NCBI RefSeq assembly: GCF_018390645.1
Contig: NZ_JAHBGC010000005.1
Coordinates: forward strand, 62,001 to 126,000
Direction: 5' to 3'
Length of the DNA stretch: 64,000 bases
DNA from: Ancylobacter dichloromethanicus
Lineage (GTDB): Bacteria; Pseudomonadota; Alphaproteobacteria; Rhizobiales; Xanthobacteraceae
The notes below the pieces were generated by a model. That model ran no database searches and was not told the DNA's origin. It saw only the letters and a program-made list of their open reading frames with translations. Of this stretch, positions 44,637 to 55,697 are shown piece by piece. The number at the start of each line of letters is the position of its first letter. The stretch's first letter is position 1. Made by a program: the position numbers and the translations under genes.

Positions 44637-44654
44637 CAATCCTTCTGCGTCGGT

Positions 44655-45365
44655 TCAGGAAAGCGCGCGCGCGATCTCGGCCAGCACCGCGCGGGCGGCG
44701 GCAGCGGGGTCGGGCGAGGCGACGATCGGCCGGCCGACCACCAGATGGTCGGCGCCGGCGCGGATGGCGGCGAATGGCGTGGCGATGCGCTTCTGGTCGC
44801 CGGCATCGCTGCCGTCCGGGCGCACGCCGGGGGTGACGATGGCGCCCCTCGGCCCCAGCGCCGCGCGCACCGAGGCGGCGTCGGTGGGGGCGCAGACGAT
44901 GCCGTCAATGCCGATCGCGCGGGCCTGCGCGACGCGGCGGGCCACCGTCTCGGCGACGCTCGCCGCATAGCCGGCCTCATTGAGGTCGCCCTCGTCATAG
45001 GAGGTGAGCACGGTGACGGCGAGGATGCGCAGCGGGCTGGCGCCCTTGCCCTCCATCGCCGCCCGCATGGTCTGGGGATAGGCGTGCACGGTGGCGAAGC
45101 TGGCGCCCAGCGCGGCGAGGCTGGCGACGCCGCGCGCCACCGTGTTGCCGATGTCGTGCAGCTTGAAGTCGATGAATACCTTGCGGCCATCGGCGATCAG
45201 TTCGCGGGCGAAGCCGAGGCCGCCGGCGAAGCCGAGCTCGTAGCCGATCTTGTAGAAATTCACCGTGTCGCCGAGGCGGGAGACGAGGCTCTCCGCCGCC
45301 CCCACCGACGACAGGTCCAGCGCGACGATCAGCCGGTCGCGCGGGTCGGGAACGGGGGCGTGCAT
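44655..45365 (-). CDS. pyrF: Orotidine 5'-phosphate decarboxylase
   Basis: 236-residue enzyme that decarboxylates OMP to UMP in pyrimidine synthesis. The TIM-barrel motif [20 protein letters not shown] near residue 70 carries the catalytic Lys-x-x-Asp pairs (K and D of [11 protein letters not shown]), and the C-terminal [20 protein letters not shown] with [15 protein letters not shown] matches the phosphate-binding loop. Normal length and order for Rhizobiales. Preceded by an FMN reductase 20 nt away. Confidence 0.95.
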   Translation of the reverse strand: MHAPVPDPRDRLIVALDLSSVGAAESLVSRLGDTVNFYKIGYELGFAGGLGFARELIADGRKVFIDFKLHDIGNTVARGVASLAALGASFATVHAYPQTMRAAMEGKGASPLRILAVTVLTSYDEGDLNEAGYAASVAETVARRVAQARAIGIDGIVCAPTDAASVRAALGPRGAIVTPGVRPDGSDAGDQKRIATPFAAIRAGADHLVVGRPIVASPDPAAAARAVLAEIARALS

Positions 45366-45385
45366 GGCTGGCGGTCTCCGCGGCG

Positions 45386-45970
45386 TCAGGCGCGCAGACC
45401 GGCCCGCAGCGCCGCTTGCTCGATAAGCGCTGTCATCACGCCGCGCAACCTTTCGCGCGCCTTGTCGTCCTTGAAGTCGCCGCGCGCGTCGAAGGCATTG
45501 GCCGCGCCGGCCACCATCACCTGCTCGGCCAGCACCAGGCAGCCGAGGCCGAGCGCCAGCGTCTGGCGCAGCATCATCGAGGCGCGGTAGCCGCCGAGCC
45601 CGCCGGGCGAGGAGGAGCCGATGGCGTAGACCGGCCCCTTGAAGGCGTCGCCCTCGCCGCCGCGCACGCGGCTGGCCCAGTCGAGCGCGTTCTTCAGTAG
45701 CGGCGGCAGGCCGGCATTGTATTCGGGGGTGGCGATGAACACGCCGTCGGCGCGGGCGAGCTGGTCGCGCAACTGCTTCGCGCTGGCCGGCACGCCCTCA
45801 TTCGCTTCCAGGTCGCCGTCATAGATCGGCATCGGGTAGTCGGCGAGCGACAGCAGGAGCGGCTCGCATTCCAGCTGGGCGAGCTCCTTGGCGGCCAGCG
45901 CGGCGAGGCTGGCGGAGAACGAGCCGGTGCGGATGGAACCGGCGAACACGACGATACGCGGCGAACGCAT
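45386..45970 (-). CDS. NADPH-dependent FMN reductase family protein
   Basis: 194-residue flavodoxin-like reductase. The phosphate-binding [20 protein letters not shown] near residue 10, the [13 protein letters not shown] region and [20 protein letters not shown] near residue 82 are typical of FMN-binding quinone/azo/chromate reductases. No signal peptide. Its partner enzyme is not evident. In many Rhizobiales this gene lies between pyrF and pmtA, as here. Confidence 0.9.
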   Translation of the reverse strand: MRSPRIVVFAGSIRTGSFSASLAALAAKELAQLECEPLLLSLADYPMPIYDGDLEANEGVPASAKQLRDQLARADGVFIATPEYNAGLPPLLKNALDWASRVRGGEGDAFKGPVYAIGSSSPGGLGGYRASMMLRQTLALGLGCLVLAEQVMVAGAANAFDARGDFKDDKARERLRGVMTALIEQAALRAGLRA

Positions 45971-46004
45971 GAGGGCCTCGGCGATCAGGCGGCGGCTTCC
46001 GGCC

Positions 46005-46640
46005 TCACGCGCCGACGGCGTTCAGCTCCGGCGCCGCCGCGCGGTGCATGTTGGAACGATAGACCCAGACGCGGGCCGGCGGAAGGTTGGCCCAGATGCG
46101 CTGGCTGACATGGGCATCGAACCGTTCGGGCAGCAGCGGTACCGGCGAGACGACGGCATAGGTGAACTGGATGAAGGGCGCGCGCGGCACGGAGAGGCCG
46201 AAGGCCTGGTCCAGCAGCCCGTGGCGCTCGGGCGCCGGGCGGGTGAACAGCGGCAGGCTGGAGACCACGGCCGCCGCCGGGCGGTCGATATGGCTCTCCA
46301 CCGTGCGGGCCATGTCATAGGCATCGCCTCGGATCACGGTGGCGGCGGGGAAGCGCAGCCGCAGCAGCTTGCAGAATTCCGGATTGTACTCGATCAGCAC
46401 CAGCCGCTCGGGCGCGACGCCGCGGGCGACCAGTGCCGCCGTCACCGGTCCGGTGCCGGGACCGAGCTCGATGACCGGGCCGTCCTGCTCGGGGTCCACA
46501 TAGCCCGCCATGGTGCGGGCCAGCGCCCGGCCCGACGGCGACACCGCGCCGGTGCGCAGCGGATTCTGGAACCAGGACTGAAGGAAGCGGACTTCGTCGG
46601 GGCGCTCTTTCGGCGAGGGGCAGGCAGAACGATGGAGCAT
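46005..46640 (-). CDS. pmtA: PmtA-like phospholipid N-methyltransferase
   Basis: 211-residue class I SAM methyltransferase of the type that in Rhizobiales methylates phosphatidylethanolamine towards phosphatidylcholine. SAM motif I is VIELGPGTGPVTAALVARGV near residue 55, preceded by FLQSWFQNPLRTGAVSPSGR, a family hallmark, and followed by LIEYNPEFCKLLRLRFPAAT. The fold resembles rRNA adenine methylases. It is upstream of the FMN reductase, and dnaJ and dnaK follow upstream on the same strand, as is usual in the order. Substrate assigned by family, not by the sequence alone. Confidence 0.82.
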   Translation of the reverse strand: MLHRSACPSPKERPDEVRFLQSWFQNPLRTGAVSPSGRALARTMAGYVDPEQDGPVIELGPGTGPVTAALVARGVAPERLVLIEYNPEFCKLLRLRFPAATVIRGDAYDMARTVESHIDRPAAAVVSSLPLFTRPAPERHGLLDQAFGLSVPRAPFIQFTYAVVSPVPLLPERFDAHVSQRIWANLPPARVWVYRSNMHRAAAPELNAVGA

Positions 46641-46794
46641 GCGACTTCAATTCCGGTAAGCCGTGGCGGGAAGCGCGGCGACGCAGGTGCGGAGGGCGGG
46701 GCGCGAAGCAGGGGCAACGACACCAGGCCAACATTAATGGCCGGATAGCCTCCTGTTAAGGCCCCGCGATGACGCGCGGATTACGTTTCTCCAT

Positions 46795-47937
46795 TTATTC
46801 GGCGTCTCCGGCAAAGAAATCCTTCACCTTGGCGAAGAAGCCGCTGGATTCGGGATGCGTGTCCTTCGAACATTCGGCATCGAATTCCGCCAGAAGTTCA
46901 CGCTGACGCCGCGTCAGATTCTGCGGCGTTTCGACGACGACCTGCACATACATGTCGCCGCGGGTGCGGCTGCGCAGCACCGGCATGCCCTTGCCCGAAA
47001 GCCGGAAGCGCTTGCCGGACTGCGTGCCCTCGGGAATCTTCACCTTGGTGGTCTCGCCGTCGATGGTCGGCACCTCGCAGGTGCCGCCAAGCGCGGCCGT
47101 GACCATGGAAATCGGCGCGCGGCAGAACAGGTCCGCGCCGTCGCGCTGGAAGAAATCGTGCGGGGCAAGCGACAGGAAGATGTAGAGATCGCCGGACGGG
47201 CCGCCGCGCACGCCGGCCTCGCCCTCATTGCCGAGCCGGATCCGGGTGCCGTCCTCGACACCGGCGGGAATCCCCACTTCCAGCGTGCGCTCCTTGGTGG
47301 TGCGGCCGGCGCCGGCGCAGGCCGGGCAGGGGTCCTCGATCACCTGGCCGCGTCCCTGGCAGGTCGGGCAGGTGCGCTCCAGCGTGAAGAAGCCCTGCGC
47401 CTGGCGGATGCGCCCGCTTCCTGAGCAGGTGCGGCAGGTGGTGGGCTGGGTGCCGGGCTTGGCGCCGGTGCCGGTGCAGGTCTCGCAGACGATCGAGGTC
47501 GGCAGGCGGATGGTGGCGTCCTTGCCGGAGAACGCCTCCTCCAGCGTGATTTCCATGTTGTAGCGCAGGTCCGCCCCGCGCTCGCGCCCGCCGCGTCCAC
47601 CGCCGCCGCCGCGCCGGCCGCCGGACATGCCGAACAGGTCGTCGAAAATATCGGAGAAGGTCGAGGCGAAATCGTTGCCGAAGCCCGGCCCGCCTTGCCC
47701 GCCCATGCCGCCCTCGAAGGCGGCGTGGCCGAAGCGGTCATAGGCGGCGCGCTTCTGCGGGTCCTTGAGGACGTCGTAGGCCTCGCTGATTTCCTTGAAA
47801 CGCAGCTCGGCCTGGTCGTTACCGGGATTCTTGTCCGGGTGCCACTTCATCGCCAGCTTGCGGTAGGAGCTCTTCAGCTCGCCATCGCTGCAGGTCTTGG
47901 TGACTTCGAGAAGTTCGTAATAGTCGCGTTTGGACAT
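46795..47937 (-). CDS. dnaJ: Molecular chaperone DnaJ
   Basis: 380-residue co-chaperone of DnaK. Full domain order: J-domain with [20 protein letters not shown] (the HPD triad near residue 33), a Gly/Phe-rich region (residues about 75-115), a zinc-finger domain with four CxxCxGxG repeats ([32 protein letters not shown] between residues about 150 and 205), and the C-terminal substrate-binding domain. It lies directly downstream of dnaK with a 210-nt gap that contains the dnaK terminator. Confidence 0.97.
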   Translation of the reverse strand: MSKRDYYELLEVTKTCSDGELKSSYRKLAMKWHPDKNPGNDQAELRFKEISEAYDVLKDPQKRAAYDRFGHAAFEGGMGGQGGPGFGNDFASTFSDIFDDLFGMSGGRRGGGGGRGGRERGADLRYNMEITLEEAFSGKDATIRLPTSIVCETCTGTGAKPGTQPTTCRTCSGSGRIRQAQGFFTLERTCPTCQGRGQVIEDPCPACAGAGRTTKERTLEVGIPAGVEDGTRIRLGNEGEAGVRGGPSGDLYIFLSLAPHDFFQRDGADLFCRAPISMVTAALGGTCEVPTIDGETTKVKIPEGTQSGKRFRLSGKGMPVLRSRTRGDMYVQVVVETPQNLTRRQRELLAEFDAECSKDTHPESSGFFAKVKDFFAGDAE

Positions 47938-48097
47938 GGGTCGCTGTGCCGTCGCATCCTTGGCCGCCGCCGGCGCTTCCCGCGGCGGGCGGTTCCGGCC
48001 GGCATGCAGGAAACCTGCCGGAGATCGCCCCGGCCGTGATCCTGCGTGCCGGGCTTGCCCAGACCCGTGGCGCGCGGCATGGGCCGCGGGGCCATGG

Positions 48098-48133
48098 AAA
48101 GAAATCCGCCCCCGGAGCGAAGTCCGGGGGCGG
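48098..48133 (-). terminator. Terminator between dnaK and dnaJ
   Basis: An 11-bp stem (CCGCCCCCGGA with TCCGGGGGCGG, 48106-48116 and 48123-48133) with a 6-nt loop, followed on the minus strand by ATTTCTTTCC. It lies 15 nt beyond the dnaK stop and 160 nt before dnaJ, and may reduce dnaJ expression relative to dnaK. Confidence 0.75.
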
Positions 48134-48147
48134 CGCTCAGATGTGGA

Positions 48148-50043
<1,896 letters not shown>

Positions 50044-50173
50044 ACTGTTTCTCCTTCCGGCAGGCCGGCCGGACCTTCTTGAAGCACCCGGAGAGGAACG
50101 GACTCGATGTGCCGCGCCCCCGGACCGGCCCCCAAACAATAGGGTACGACGCTCCTCGCGCCGTTCGTGGCCG

Positions 50174-50202
50174 ATATAGGGGGCAGCCGTTTCCGCCGCA
50201 AG
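50174..50202 (-). promoter_or_regulatory. RpoH (sigma-32) heat-shock promoter of dnaK
   Basis: Read on the minus strand: CTTG (complement of 50199-50202), an 18-nt spacer and CCTATAT (complement of 50174-50180). This matches the alphaproteobacterial RpoH consensus (CTTG, 17-18 nt, CYTATnT, from general knowledge). It lies 131 nt before the dnaK ATG, in a 282-nt gap upstream of it; no other coding region is seen in that gap. Confidence 0.7.
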
Positions 50203-50325
50203 AAGCAGCCCGGCCGTAATTGCGGCGCCGCCGGCGAACCACGCCCGGCCAGGGCGGCGCGGCGTTGCCGGACATGCCGGCGAGAGGCGCCGTCGCGCGG
50301 CACTGCGGGCAGGTGGGCGACCGGC

Positions 50326-51267
50326 TCAGCCCACCGGCGCGAGTTCCGCCCGGAAGCGCCCGGCGAGCACGCGCAGGACCTCGACCTGGTCCTTCAGCTC
50401 GCGCCAGTGGCGGGGGTTCAGCTCCAGTATGGCGATGGCGCCCGGGGCGGGGCGCACCGTCTGCACCACGCTGTCCCAGTCGATGCCGCCCCAGCCGATC
50501 GGCAGGTGCAGGTCGCCTTCGCCGAAGGCCACCGCCTCGGCGGGGTCGTAGTACCAGAGGTCGCCAGCGCGGCGCTCATTGGGCCTGCCGAAGGAATCGT
50601 GCAGGTGGAAATGCGCGACATAGGGCGCCAGCGCCGCCATCTCGGCGATCGGGTCGAGCCGCGCGTCGGTGCAGCGAATATAGGCGTGGCTTACATCGAG
50701 CGTCGCCTTCACCGCCGGATGGTCGATCGCGGCCAGTTCGCCGGCGAGCTTGGCCGGGGACGCCGTCTCGCGGGCATGGATGAAGCGGAAGATGTTCTCG
50801 ACGCACAGCGTCACGCCCCGCGCGGCGGCGAGGTCGCCGGCCCGGGCGAGCGCGTCGCGCTGGCGCGAATAGGCCACTTCGAGATCGTCGTCGGGATCGC
50901 GCACGAAGCCGGCGTGCACGACGAGGTGCCGCGCCCCAACCGCCGCGGCGATCTCGATATTGGCGGCCAGCACCTTCTCGTGGCGCGGCAGGCGCTCGGG
51001 CAGGTCCATCAGGTTGATGGCCAGCGCGCCATGTATCGTGTAGCCGAGCCGGCGGCCTTCGAGCGCCCGGACCAGATCCTTCAGGCGGCTTTCGAGGATG
51101 CGTCCGTCGACGATCAGGTGCCAGGCATAGGCCGGCAGTTCCACCACCTCGACGCCGAGCGCTTCCGCCTCGTCGAGCCCGGCTCCCACATCGTCGAACT
51201 CGGGGCTCCCCTCGCGAAGGGAGTAGCCGCAGGCGCCAATGGCGGGAGTCGGGATGTGGAGCTGCAT
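50326..51267 (-). CDS. Sugar phosphate isomerase/epimerase (TIM barrel)
   Basis: 313-residue xylose-isomerase-like TIM barrel. Barrel strands and metal-type residues appear in VEVVELPAYAWHLIVDG (Glu near residue 40), ARHLVVHAGFVRDPDDDLEV, VTLCVENIFRFIHARET (Glu near residue 160), KATLDVSHAYIRCTDARLDP (Asp and His near residue 185), YVAHFHLHDSFGRP and ELNPRHWRELKDQV. The Glu/Asp/His/Glu set fits a divalent-metal epimerase or endonuclease-IV-type barrel. Substrate unknown. The ATG at 51267 (MQLHIPTPAIGACGYSLREG) is chosen over upstream in-frame extension. Confidence 0.85.
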   Translation of the reverse strand: MQLHIPTPAIGACGYSLREGSPEFDDVGAGLDEAEALGVEVVELPAYAWHLIVDGRILESRLKDLVRALEGRRLGYTIHGALAINLMDLPERLPRHEKVLAANIEIAAAVGARHLVVHAGFVRDPDDDLEVAYSRQRDALARAGDLAAARGVTLCVENIFRFIHARETASPAKLAGELAAIDHPAVKATLDVSHAYIRCTDARLDPIAEMAALAPYVAHFHLHDSFGRPNERRAGDLWYYDPAEAVAFGEGDLHLPIGWGGIDWDSVVQTVRPAPGAIAILELNPRHWRELKDQVEVLRVLAGRFRAELAPVG

Positions 51268-51424
51268 CGTGTGGTTCTTCCCCAGGGAGAGGCATGAAGG
51301 GAGGCGCGGGCGCCGACGCAACGGTCGCAACCCCGTTACGCCACATATATGGCACACAGGTTACGGCTCGACCGAATCGTGAGCAATATCGGAGCGTTGG
51401 AGAGGGGCGCGCCGCCTTGTCGGC

Positions 51425-51811
51425 TCACATTTTCGGCGTGATCCAGCCGGCGACGGCGCCTTGCGAATCACGAATGATCGCGATCCGGCCGACGTCGGGC
51501 ACGTCGAAGGGCGCGCGGATCAAGGTACCGCCCGCCGTGAGGGCGCGGGCGCACCGCTCGTCGATGTCGTCGACCGCGATATAGGACAGCCAGTGCTCCG
51601 GCACGCCGTCGAATTCCGGCCCGTGCAGCGGGAAGATGCCGCCCACCCGCGCATCGCCATTGCGGATGATCCAGTAGTCCGTGCCACCGGCGATGGGCAT
51701 GGCCTCGAAGCTCCAGCCCAGCGTGGCGGCGTAGAAGGCCCTGGCGGCGGGGATGTCGCGGCTGTTCAGCTCGTTCCAGACGAAGATGCCGTGCGGCCGC
51801 GTGCTTTCCAT
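51425..51811 (-). CDS. VOC family protein (glyoxalase/bleomycin-resistance fold)
   Basis: 128-residue single-domain VOC protein. It opens MESTRPHGIFVWNELNSRDI, with the usual FVWNEL metal-edge strand, then AFYAATLGWSFEAM, YWIIRNGDARVGGI and HWLSYIAVDDIDERCARALT, the common VOC layout with His-x(n)-Glu-type metal ligands. Substrate unknown. The open frame continues upstream far beyond, antisense to the GST gene, and is not used. Divergent with the GST gene. Confidence 0.85.
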   Translation of the reverse strand: MESTRPHGIFVWNELNSRDIPAARAFYAATLGWSFEAMPIAGGTDYWIIRNGDARVGGIFPLHGPEFDGVPEHWLSYIAVDDIDERCARALTAGGTLIRAPFDVPDVGRIAIIRDSQGAVAGWITPKM

Positions 51812-51994
51812 GATCCACCCCCCTGCGGTGTTAACCCTGTGGACACCATAACCCGAAATCGGCGGCCGCGTTCGCGCCCGCCGGCGGCCCGCCGCGCCTT
51901 GTTGACGCCGCGATGGCTTGCGATGAGGCGCGAACCCTTCTAGACCGATTTCAGGCGCCGCCTGGCCAAGGGCTCCTCCAGACCCTCCCGGAAA

Positions 51995-52684
51995 ATGCAG
52001 CTCTATCACCATCCCTTCTGCGCCCATTCGCGTCTCGTGCGTCTCGCTCTCGGCGAGATGGGCGTCGAACCTGAACTGATAGAAGAACGGGTGTGGGAGC
52101 GGCGGCCCGAATTCCTCATGCTCGACCCCGCTGGCGTCACGCCCGTGCTGGTGGAGGATGACGGCTTCGTGGTGCCGGGGATCGACACCATCACCGAATA
52201 TCTCGACGAGACCCGCGGCGGCGCGCTGGGCACGCGACGTCTGCTGCCGGTGCACATCGGCGAGCGGGTCGAGGTGCGCCGGCTCAGTTCCTGGTTCAAC
52301 CACAAGTTCCACGCCGAGGTGTCCGAGCCGCTGGTGCGCGAGAAGGTGTACAAGCGCTACACGCCGCGCGAGCTTGGCGGCGGCCCGCCGGACATGGCCA
52401 TCATCCGCGCGGCGCGGGCCAATATCCGCTATCATCTGCAATATATCGGCTGGCTGCTGAAGGCGCGGAACTGGCTTGCCGGGGAGCGGATGAGCTATGC
52501 CGATCTCGCCGCCGCGGCGCATATTTCCTGCGTCGACTATCTGGGCGACGTGCCCTGGGACGAGGACGAGGGAGCGAAGACCTGGTACGCGCGCATCAAG
52601 TCGCGTCCGGCGTTCCGGCCCCTGCTCGCGCTGACCATGGCGGGCATGCCGCCGGCGCCGTGCTACGCGGATCTGGATTTCTGA
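51995..52684 (+). CDS. Glutathione S-transferase family protein
   Basis: 229-residue cytosolic GST. The N-terminal thioredoxin-like domain (MQLYHHPFCAHSRLVRLALG) has the FCAHSR start and GVTPVLVEDDGFVVPGIDTI with the cis-Pro loop, and the C-terminal helical domain includes LLKARNWLAGERMSYADLAA, the usual N-capping box (SYADLAAA). The gene end overlaps queG by 25 nt, so the two are translationally coupled. Reaction unknown. Confidence 0.9.
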   Translation: MQLYHHPFCAHSRLVRLALGEMGVEPELIEERVWERRPEFLMLDPAGVTPVLVEDDGFVVPGIDTITEYLDETRGGALGTRRLLPVHIGERVEVRRLSSWFNHKFHAEVSEPLVREKVYKRYTPRELGGGPPDMAIIRAARANIRYHLQYIGWLLKARNWLAGERMSYADLAAAAHISCVDYLGDVPWDEDEGAKTWYARIKSRPAFRPLLALTMAGMPPAPCYADLDF

Positions 52685-53835
52685 CGCCGGAGGCGGCCAA
52701 GGACTATCTGTTCGCGCTGGCCCGCGAGGAGGGCTTCGACGCCATGGGCATCGCGAGCGCCGACGCCATTCCCCATGCCGGCCCGCGCCTGCACCAATGG
52801 ATCGCCGAGGGCGCCCATGGCGACATGGACTGGATGCCCGCCACCGCCGAGCGGCGGGCCGCGCCGGCCCGGATGTGGCCGGACGTCGCCTCGATCCTCC
52901 TGCTGGGGCTCAATTACGGGCCGGACGAGGACCCCCGCGCCATCCTCGACGAGCGCGCACGCGGCGCCATCTCGGTCTATGCGCGCGGCGACGACTATCA
53001 CGAGCTGATCAAGGGCAAGCTGAAGCGCATCGCCTCGCGCTTCGTGCCGCGCGCCGGGGCTTTGGGCGCGGTCGAGGTCAAGGTGTTCGTCGACACCGCG
53101 CCGCTGATGGAGAAGCCGCTGGCCGAGGCGGCCGGGCTCGGCTGGCAGGGCAAGCACACCAATCTGGTCTCGCGCGACAAGGGCTCCTGGCTGTTCCTCG
53201 GCGCCATCGCCACCAACCTCGCCCTGCCGCCGGACGCGCGCGAAATCGACCATTGCGGCTCCTGCCGCGCCTGTCTCGATGCCTGCCCGACCGGGGCCTT
53301 TCCCGCGCCTTACCGCATCGACGCGCGCCGCTGCATCTCCTACCTCACCATCGAGCTGAAGGGGGCCATTCCGCGCGAGTTGCGCCCGTTGATCGGCAAC
53401 CGCATCTATGGCTGCGACGACTGCCTCGCCGCCTGCCCGTGGAACAAGTTCGCCGCGATGGGCCGAGAAGCGCGCCTCGCCGCCCGCGACGAAAACCGGG
53501 CGCCGGCGCTCGCCGAGCTTGCACGGCTCGACGATGCGGCCTTCCGGGCGCGCTTCTCGAAGAGCCCGGTGAAGCGCATCGGGCATGCGCGCTTCCTGCG
53601 CAACGTGCTGGTGGCGATCGGCAATTCGGGCGAACCGCGCCTCGCCGCCGAGGCCGAGCGGTTGCTTGGCGGCGCCGATCCGCTGGTGCGCGGCGCGGCG
53701 GTGTGGGCACTCGCCCGGCTGCTGGAGCCGCCGGCCCTCGCCAGGCTGGCGCAGGCGCAGGGCCACGAGACCGATCGGGAGGTGCGCGAGGAATGGCGGC
53801 AGGCGGGCGTTGCCATCGCGGGGGAGAGACCATGA
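52660..53835 (+). CDS. queG: Epoxyqueuosine reductase
   Basis: 391-residue cobalamin- and iron-sulfur-dependent reductase, the last step of queuosine synthesis in tRNA. Typical segments: DAMGIASADAIPHAG at the N terminus, MDWMPATAERRAAPARMWPD, SVYARGDDYHELIKGKLKR, KVFVDTAPLMEKPLAEAAGL, and two 4Fe-4S clusters in CGSCRACLDACPTGAFPAPY and IYGCDDCLAACPWNKFA. The C-terminal part is a HEAT-like helical tail. The likely start is the GTG at 52660 inside the GST gene, since no ATG precedes the conserved beginning; the next ATG (52744) would cut it. Confidence 0.95.
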   Translation: MLRGSGFLTPEAAKDYLFALAREEGFDAMGIASADAIPHAGPRLHQWIAEGAHGDMDWMPATAERRAAPARMWPDVASILLLGLNYGPDEDPRAILDERARGAISVYARGDDYHELIKGKLKRIASRFVPRAGALGAVEVKVFVDTAPLMEKPLAEAAGLGWQGKHTNLVSRDKGSWLFLGAIATNLALPPDAREIDHCGSCRACLDACPTGAFPAPYRIDARRCISYLTIELKGAIPRELRPLIGNRIYGCDDCLAACPWNKFAAMGREARLAARDENRAPALAELARLDDAAFRARFSKSPVKRIGHARFLRNVLVAIGNSGEPRLAAEAERLLGGADPLVRGAAVWALARLLEPPALARLAQAQGHETDREVREEWRQAGVAIAGERP

Positions 53836-54707
53836 ACGGAACCCTGCTCTGCCTGGGGCACGGCACCTGCGCCCAGCGCTTCGTCGCCCTTCATGGCGAT
53901 GGCTTCGCCCGCCGCATCGGCACCGGCCGCGAGGGCGGCCCGCGCTCCGGCATGGAGATGATCCGGTTCGACGGCGAAGCGGCCCCCGGCCTGATCGAGG
54001 CCGCCGGCCGTGCCGACGTGGTCATCGCCTCCGCCCCCCCGGGGGAGGCCGGCGATCCCTTTCTCGGTCCGCTCGGCGCCGCATTGGCGGAAGGCGCGGG
54101 GCCGCTGGTCTATCTCTCCACCATCGGCGTCTACGGCGATTCCGGCGGGGAATGGATCGACGAGACCGCGCCGCTGGCCGCCACCGCGCCACGCGCCCGC
54201 CGCCGCATCGAGGCGGAGGCCGGGTGGCAGGCGCTGGGCCTGCGCTCGGGCCGCCCGGTGGCGGTGCTGAGGCTCGGCGGCATCTACGGGCCCGGCCGCA
54301 ACGCGCTGCGCGATGTGGCGGACGGCACCGCCCGCTGTATCGAGCGGCAGGGGCAGGTGTTCAACCGCATCCATGTCGATGACATCGCCGGCGCCATCCA
54401 TGCCGCCGTCTCGCAGCGCTTCGACGGCGTGGTGAATGTGGTGGACGACGAGCCCTCGCCCTCCTGCGCGCCGGTGCGCTTCGCGGCGGCGCTGCTCGGC
54501 GTGCCGGCGCCCCGTGGCGAGAGCTTCGAGCAGGCGGCGCGCGGCATGTCGGCGATGGCGCGCTCGTTCTGGGCCGACAACCGGCGGGTGCGCAACGACC
54601 GCCTGCATGCGCTGCTCGGTGGCGCGCTGCGCTACCCGACGTTCCGCGAAGGATTGTCCGCGCTCGCGGCGCCGGAATCGGCCCCATCGGGCAATTGTGC
54701 CGGCTGA
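53832..54707 (+). CDS. NAD-dependent epimerase/dehydratase-like protein (YeeZ type)
   Basis: 291-residue SDR-extended protein. The Rossmann start is MNGTLLCLGHGTCAQRFVAL, a degenerate GxGxxG (GHGTCA), followed by VIASAPPGEAGDPFLGPLG, VYLSTIGVYGDSGGEWIDET (the catalytic-type STIGVYGD) and VLRLGGIYGPGRNALRDVAD with RIHVDDIAGAIHAAVS. It overlaps queG by 4 nt (ATGA) at its start and converges with tetR, overlapping it by 76 nt at its end. Substrate unknown. Confidence 0.87.
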   Translation: MNGTLLCLGHGTCAQRFVALHGDGFARRIGTGREGGPRSGMEMIRFDGEAAPGLIEAAGRADVVIASAPPGEAGDPFLGPLGAALAEGAGPLVYLSTIGVYGDSGGEWIDETAPLAATAPRARRRIEAEAGWQALGLRSGRPVAVLRLGGIYGPGRNALRDVADGTARCIERQGQVFNRIHVDDIAGAIHAAVSQRFDGVVNVVDDEPSPSCAPVRFAAALLGVPAPRGESFEQAARGMSAMARSFWADNRRVRNDRLHALLGGALRYPTFREGLSALAAPESAPSGNCAG

Positions 54708-55417
54708 GGCGCCAGCCAGGCCTCGCGCGGCGGGCAGGCGAAGGCGCTCATGAACGAATAGACGGTGTGGTCGACGACCTTGCGGATCATCGTGGCGTCG
54801 GGGAGCGTGATGTCGCCGAAGATCATCGGCATGATCAACTTGCCCTGGCAGCCGAGCATGAACTGCCAGGCGGCCATCTCCACATCCTCGATGGCGAACT
54901 CGCCCTGCGCGATCTTCACCCGCAGCCATTCGGACAGCCGGCGCACCCCGGTTTCCTGCCCGGCCTGAAGATAGGCGCGGCCGATATCCGGCAATTTCTC
55001 CGTGACCCCGATCACCATCCGCACCGTGCGGATATGGCTCGGTTCCAGCATGGCGTGGAGATAGCGGCAGGAGAGGCCACGCAACGTGGCCTCGGCGGGG
55101 GCTTCGGGGTCGAGCTCGAAGCAGGCCTCGGCGGTCCGCTTGCATTCATCCGTCACCAGCGCGGTGAACAGGTCTTCCTTCGAATCGAAATAGACATAAA
55201 GCGTGCCCTTCGACACCCCCGCGGCGCGCGCGATCTCGCCCATGCTGGCGCCGTCGAAGCCCGAGGCGAGAAAAATCTCCCGTGCACCGCGGAGAATCTG
55301 ATCCCGCTTGGCGGGTGAGTTGCCGATCGTGGGGCCGGTGAAATCGGGCTGGGAGTTGCGTCCGCCGTCCGGATGGCGCCCCGCGCGCTGATGTTCAAAT
55401 TCCGGTAATGAGGCCAT
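54632..55417 (-). CDS. TetR family transcriptional regulator
   Basis: 261-residue TetR-type repressor, likely controlling its own gene or a nearby envelope function. The HTH is KRDQILRGAREIFLASGFDG followed by ASMGEIARAAGVSKGTLYVY and FDSKEDLFTALVTDE, a standard TetR helix set. The C-terminal helical domain (LSCRYLHAMLEPSHIRTVRM onward) resembles AefR-type efflux repressors. It lies next to a 578-nt gap carrying a TetR-type operator. No RND pump is divergent, as would be common for such a repressor. Its 3' end overlaps the epimerase by 76 nt. Confidence 0.9.
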   Translation of the reverse strand: MASLPEFEHQRAGRHPDGGRNSQPDFTGPTIGNSPAKRDQILRGAREIFLASGFDGASMGEIARAAGVSKGTLYVYFDSKEDLFTALVTDECKRTAEACFELDPEAPAEATLRGLSCRYLHAMLEPSHIRTVRMVIGVTEKLPDIGRAYLQAGQETGVRRLSEWLRVKIAQGEFAIEDVEMAAWQFMLGCQGKLIMPMIFGDITLPDATMIRKVVDHTVYSFMSAFACPPREAWLAPQPAQLPDGADSGAASADNPSRNVG

Positions 55418-55527
55418 GAAATATCTAATGATTCAGTGCGTCAGCGACAAAGGACGGATGGTAGTCTGGAGTGGGTCGTGCAAATAGGCAACGCCCGGGT
55501 TGTTCGACAAGTTCATTTGTATACTAA

Positions 55528-55550
55528 ATGACCGAACGGTTCGGTCGTTA
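55528..55550. promoter_or_regulatory. TetR-type operator
   Basis: GACCGAA (55531-55537), a CGG spacer, and TTCGGTC (55541-55547), flanked by AAT and GTT that pair except for one base, giving a near-perfect 10-bp-arm inverted repeat. It lies 110 nt upstream of the tetR start and next to a TATACT box (55521-55526). The form is typical of TetR/AcrR operators. Confidence 0.65.
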
Positions 55551-55644
55551 TTGATTGTAGTGATCGAACCGGTTATTGATCCGACGTCGCCACCGGATCT
55601 GGTCGAAAGGAACCCGCAAGCCTTTGGACACCACAGGTCTGTTG

Positions 55645-55697
55645 GTCGAGGGAGGGGGATTAATCCGCCCCCCCAATCCCCCTCCCTCATCTTCGAC
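55645..55697. other. Large hairpin in the gap upstream of kup
   Basis: GGGAGGGGGATT (55650-55661) pairs with AATCCCCCTCCC (55675-55686), a 12-bp perfect stem, closed further by GTCGA/TCGAC (55645-55649 and 55693-55697) after a 6-nt bulge. It is about 300 nt upstream of kup and 100 nt from the TetR operator. No T-run follows on either strand. Confidence 0.6.

Noticed and set aside
46741-46795. TTAA pairs near the end of dnaJ as CtrA sites
   Set aside because: The spacing is not seven bases, so the pattern does not fit the consensus.
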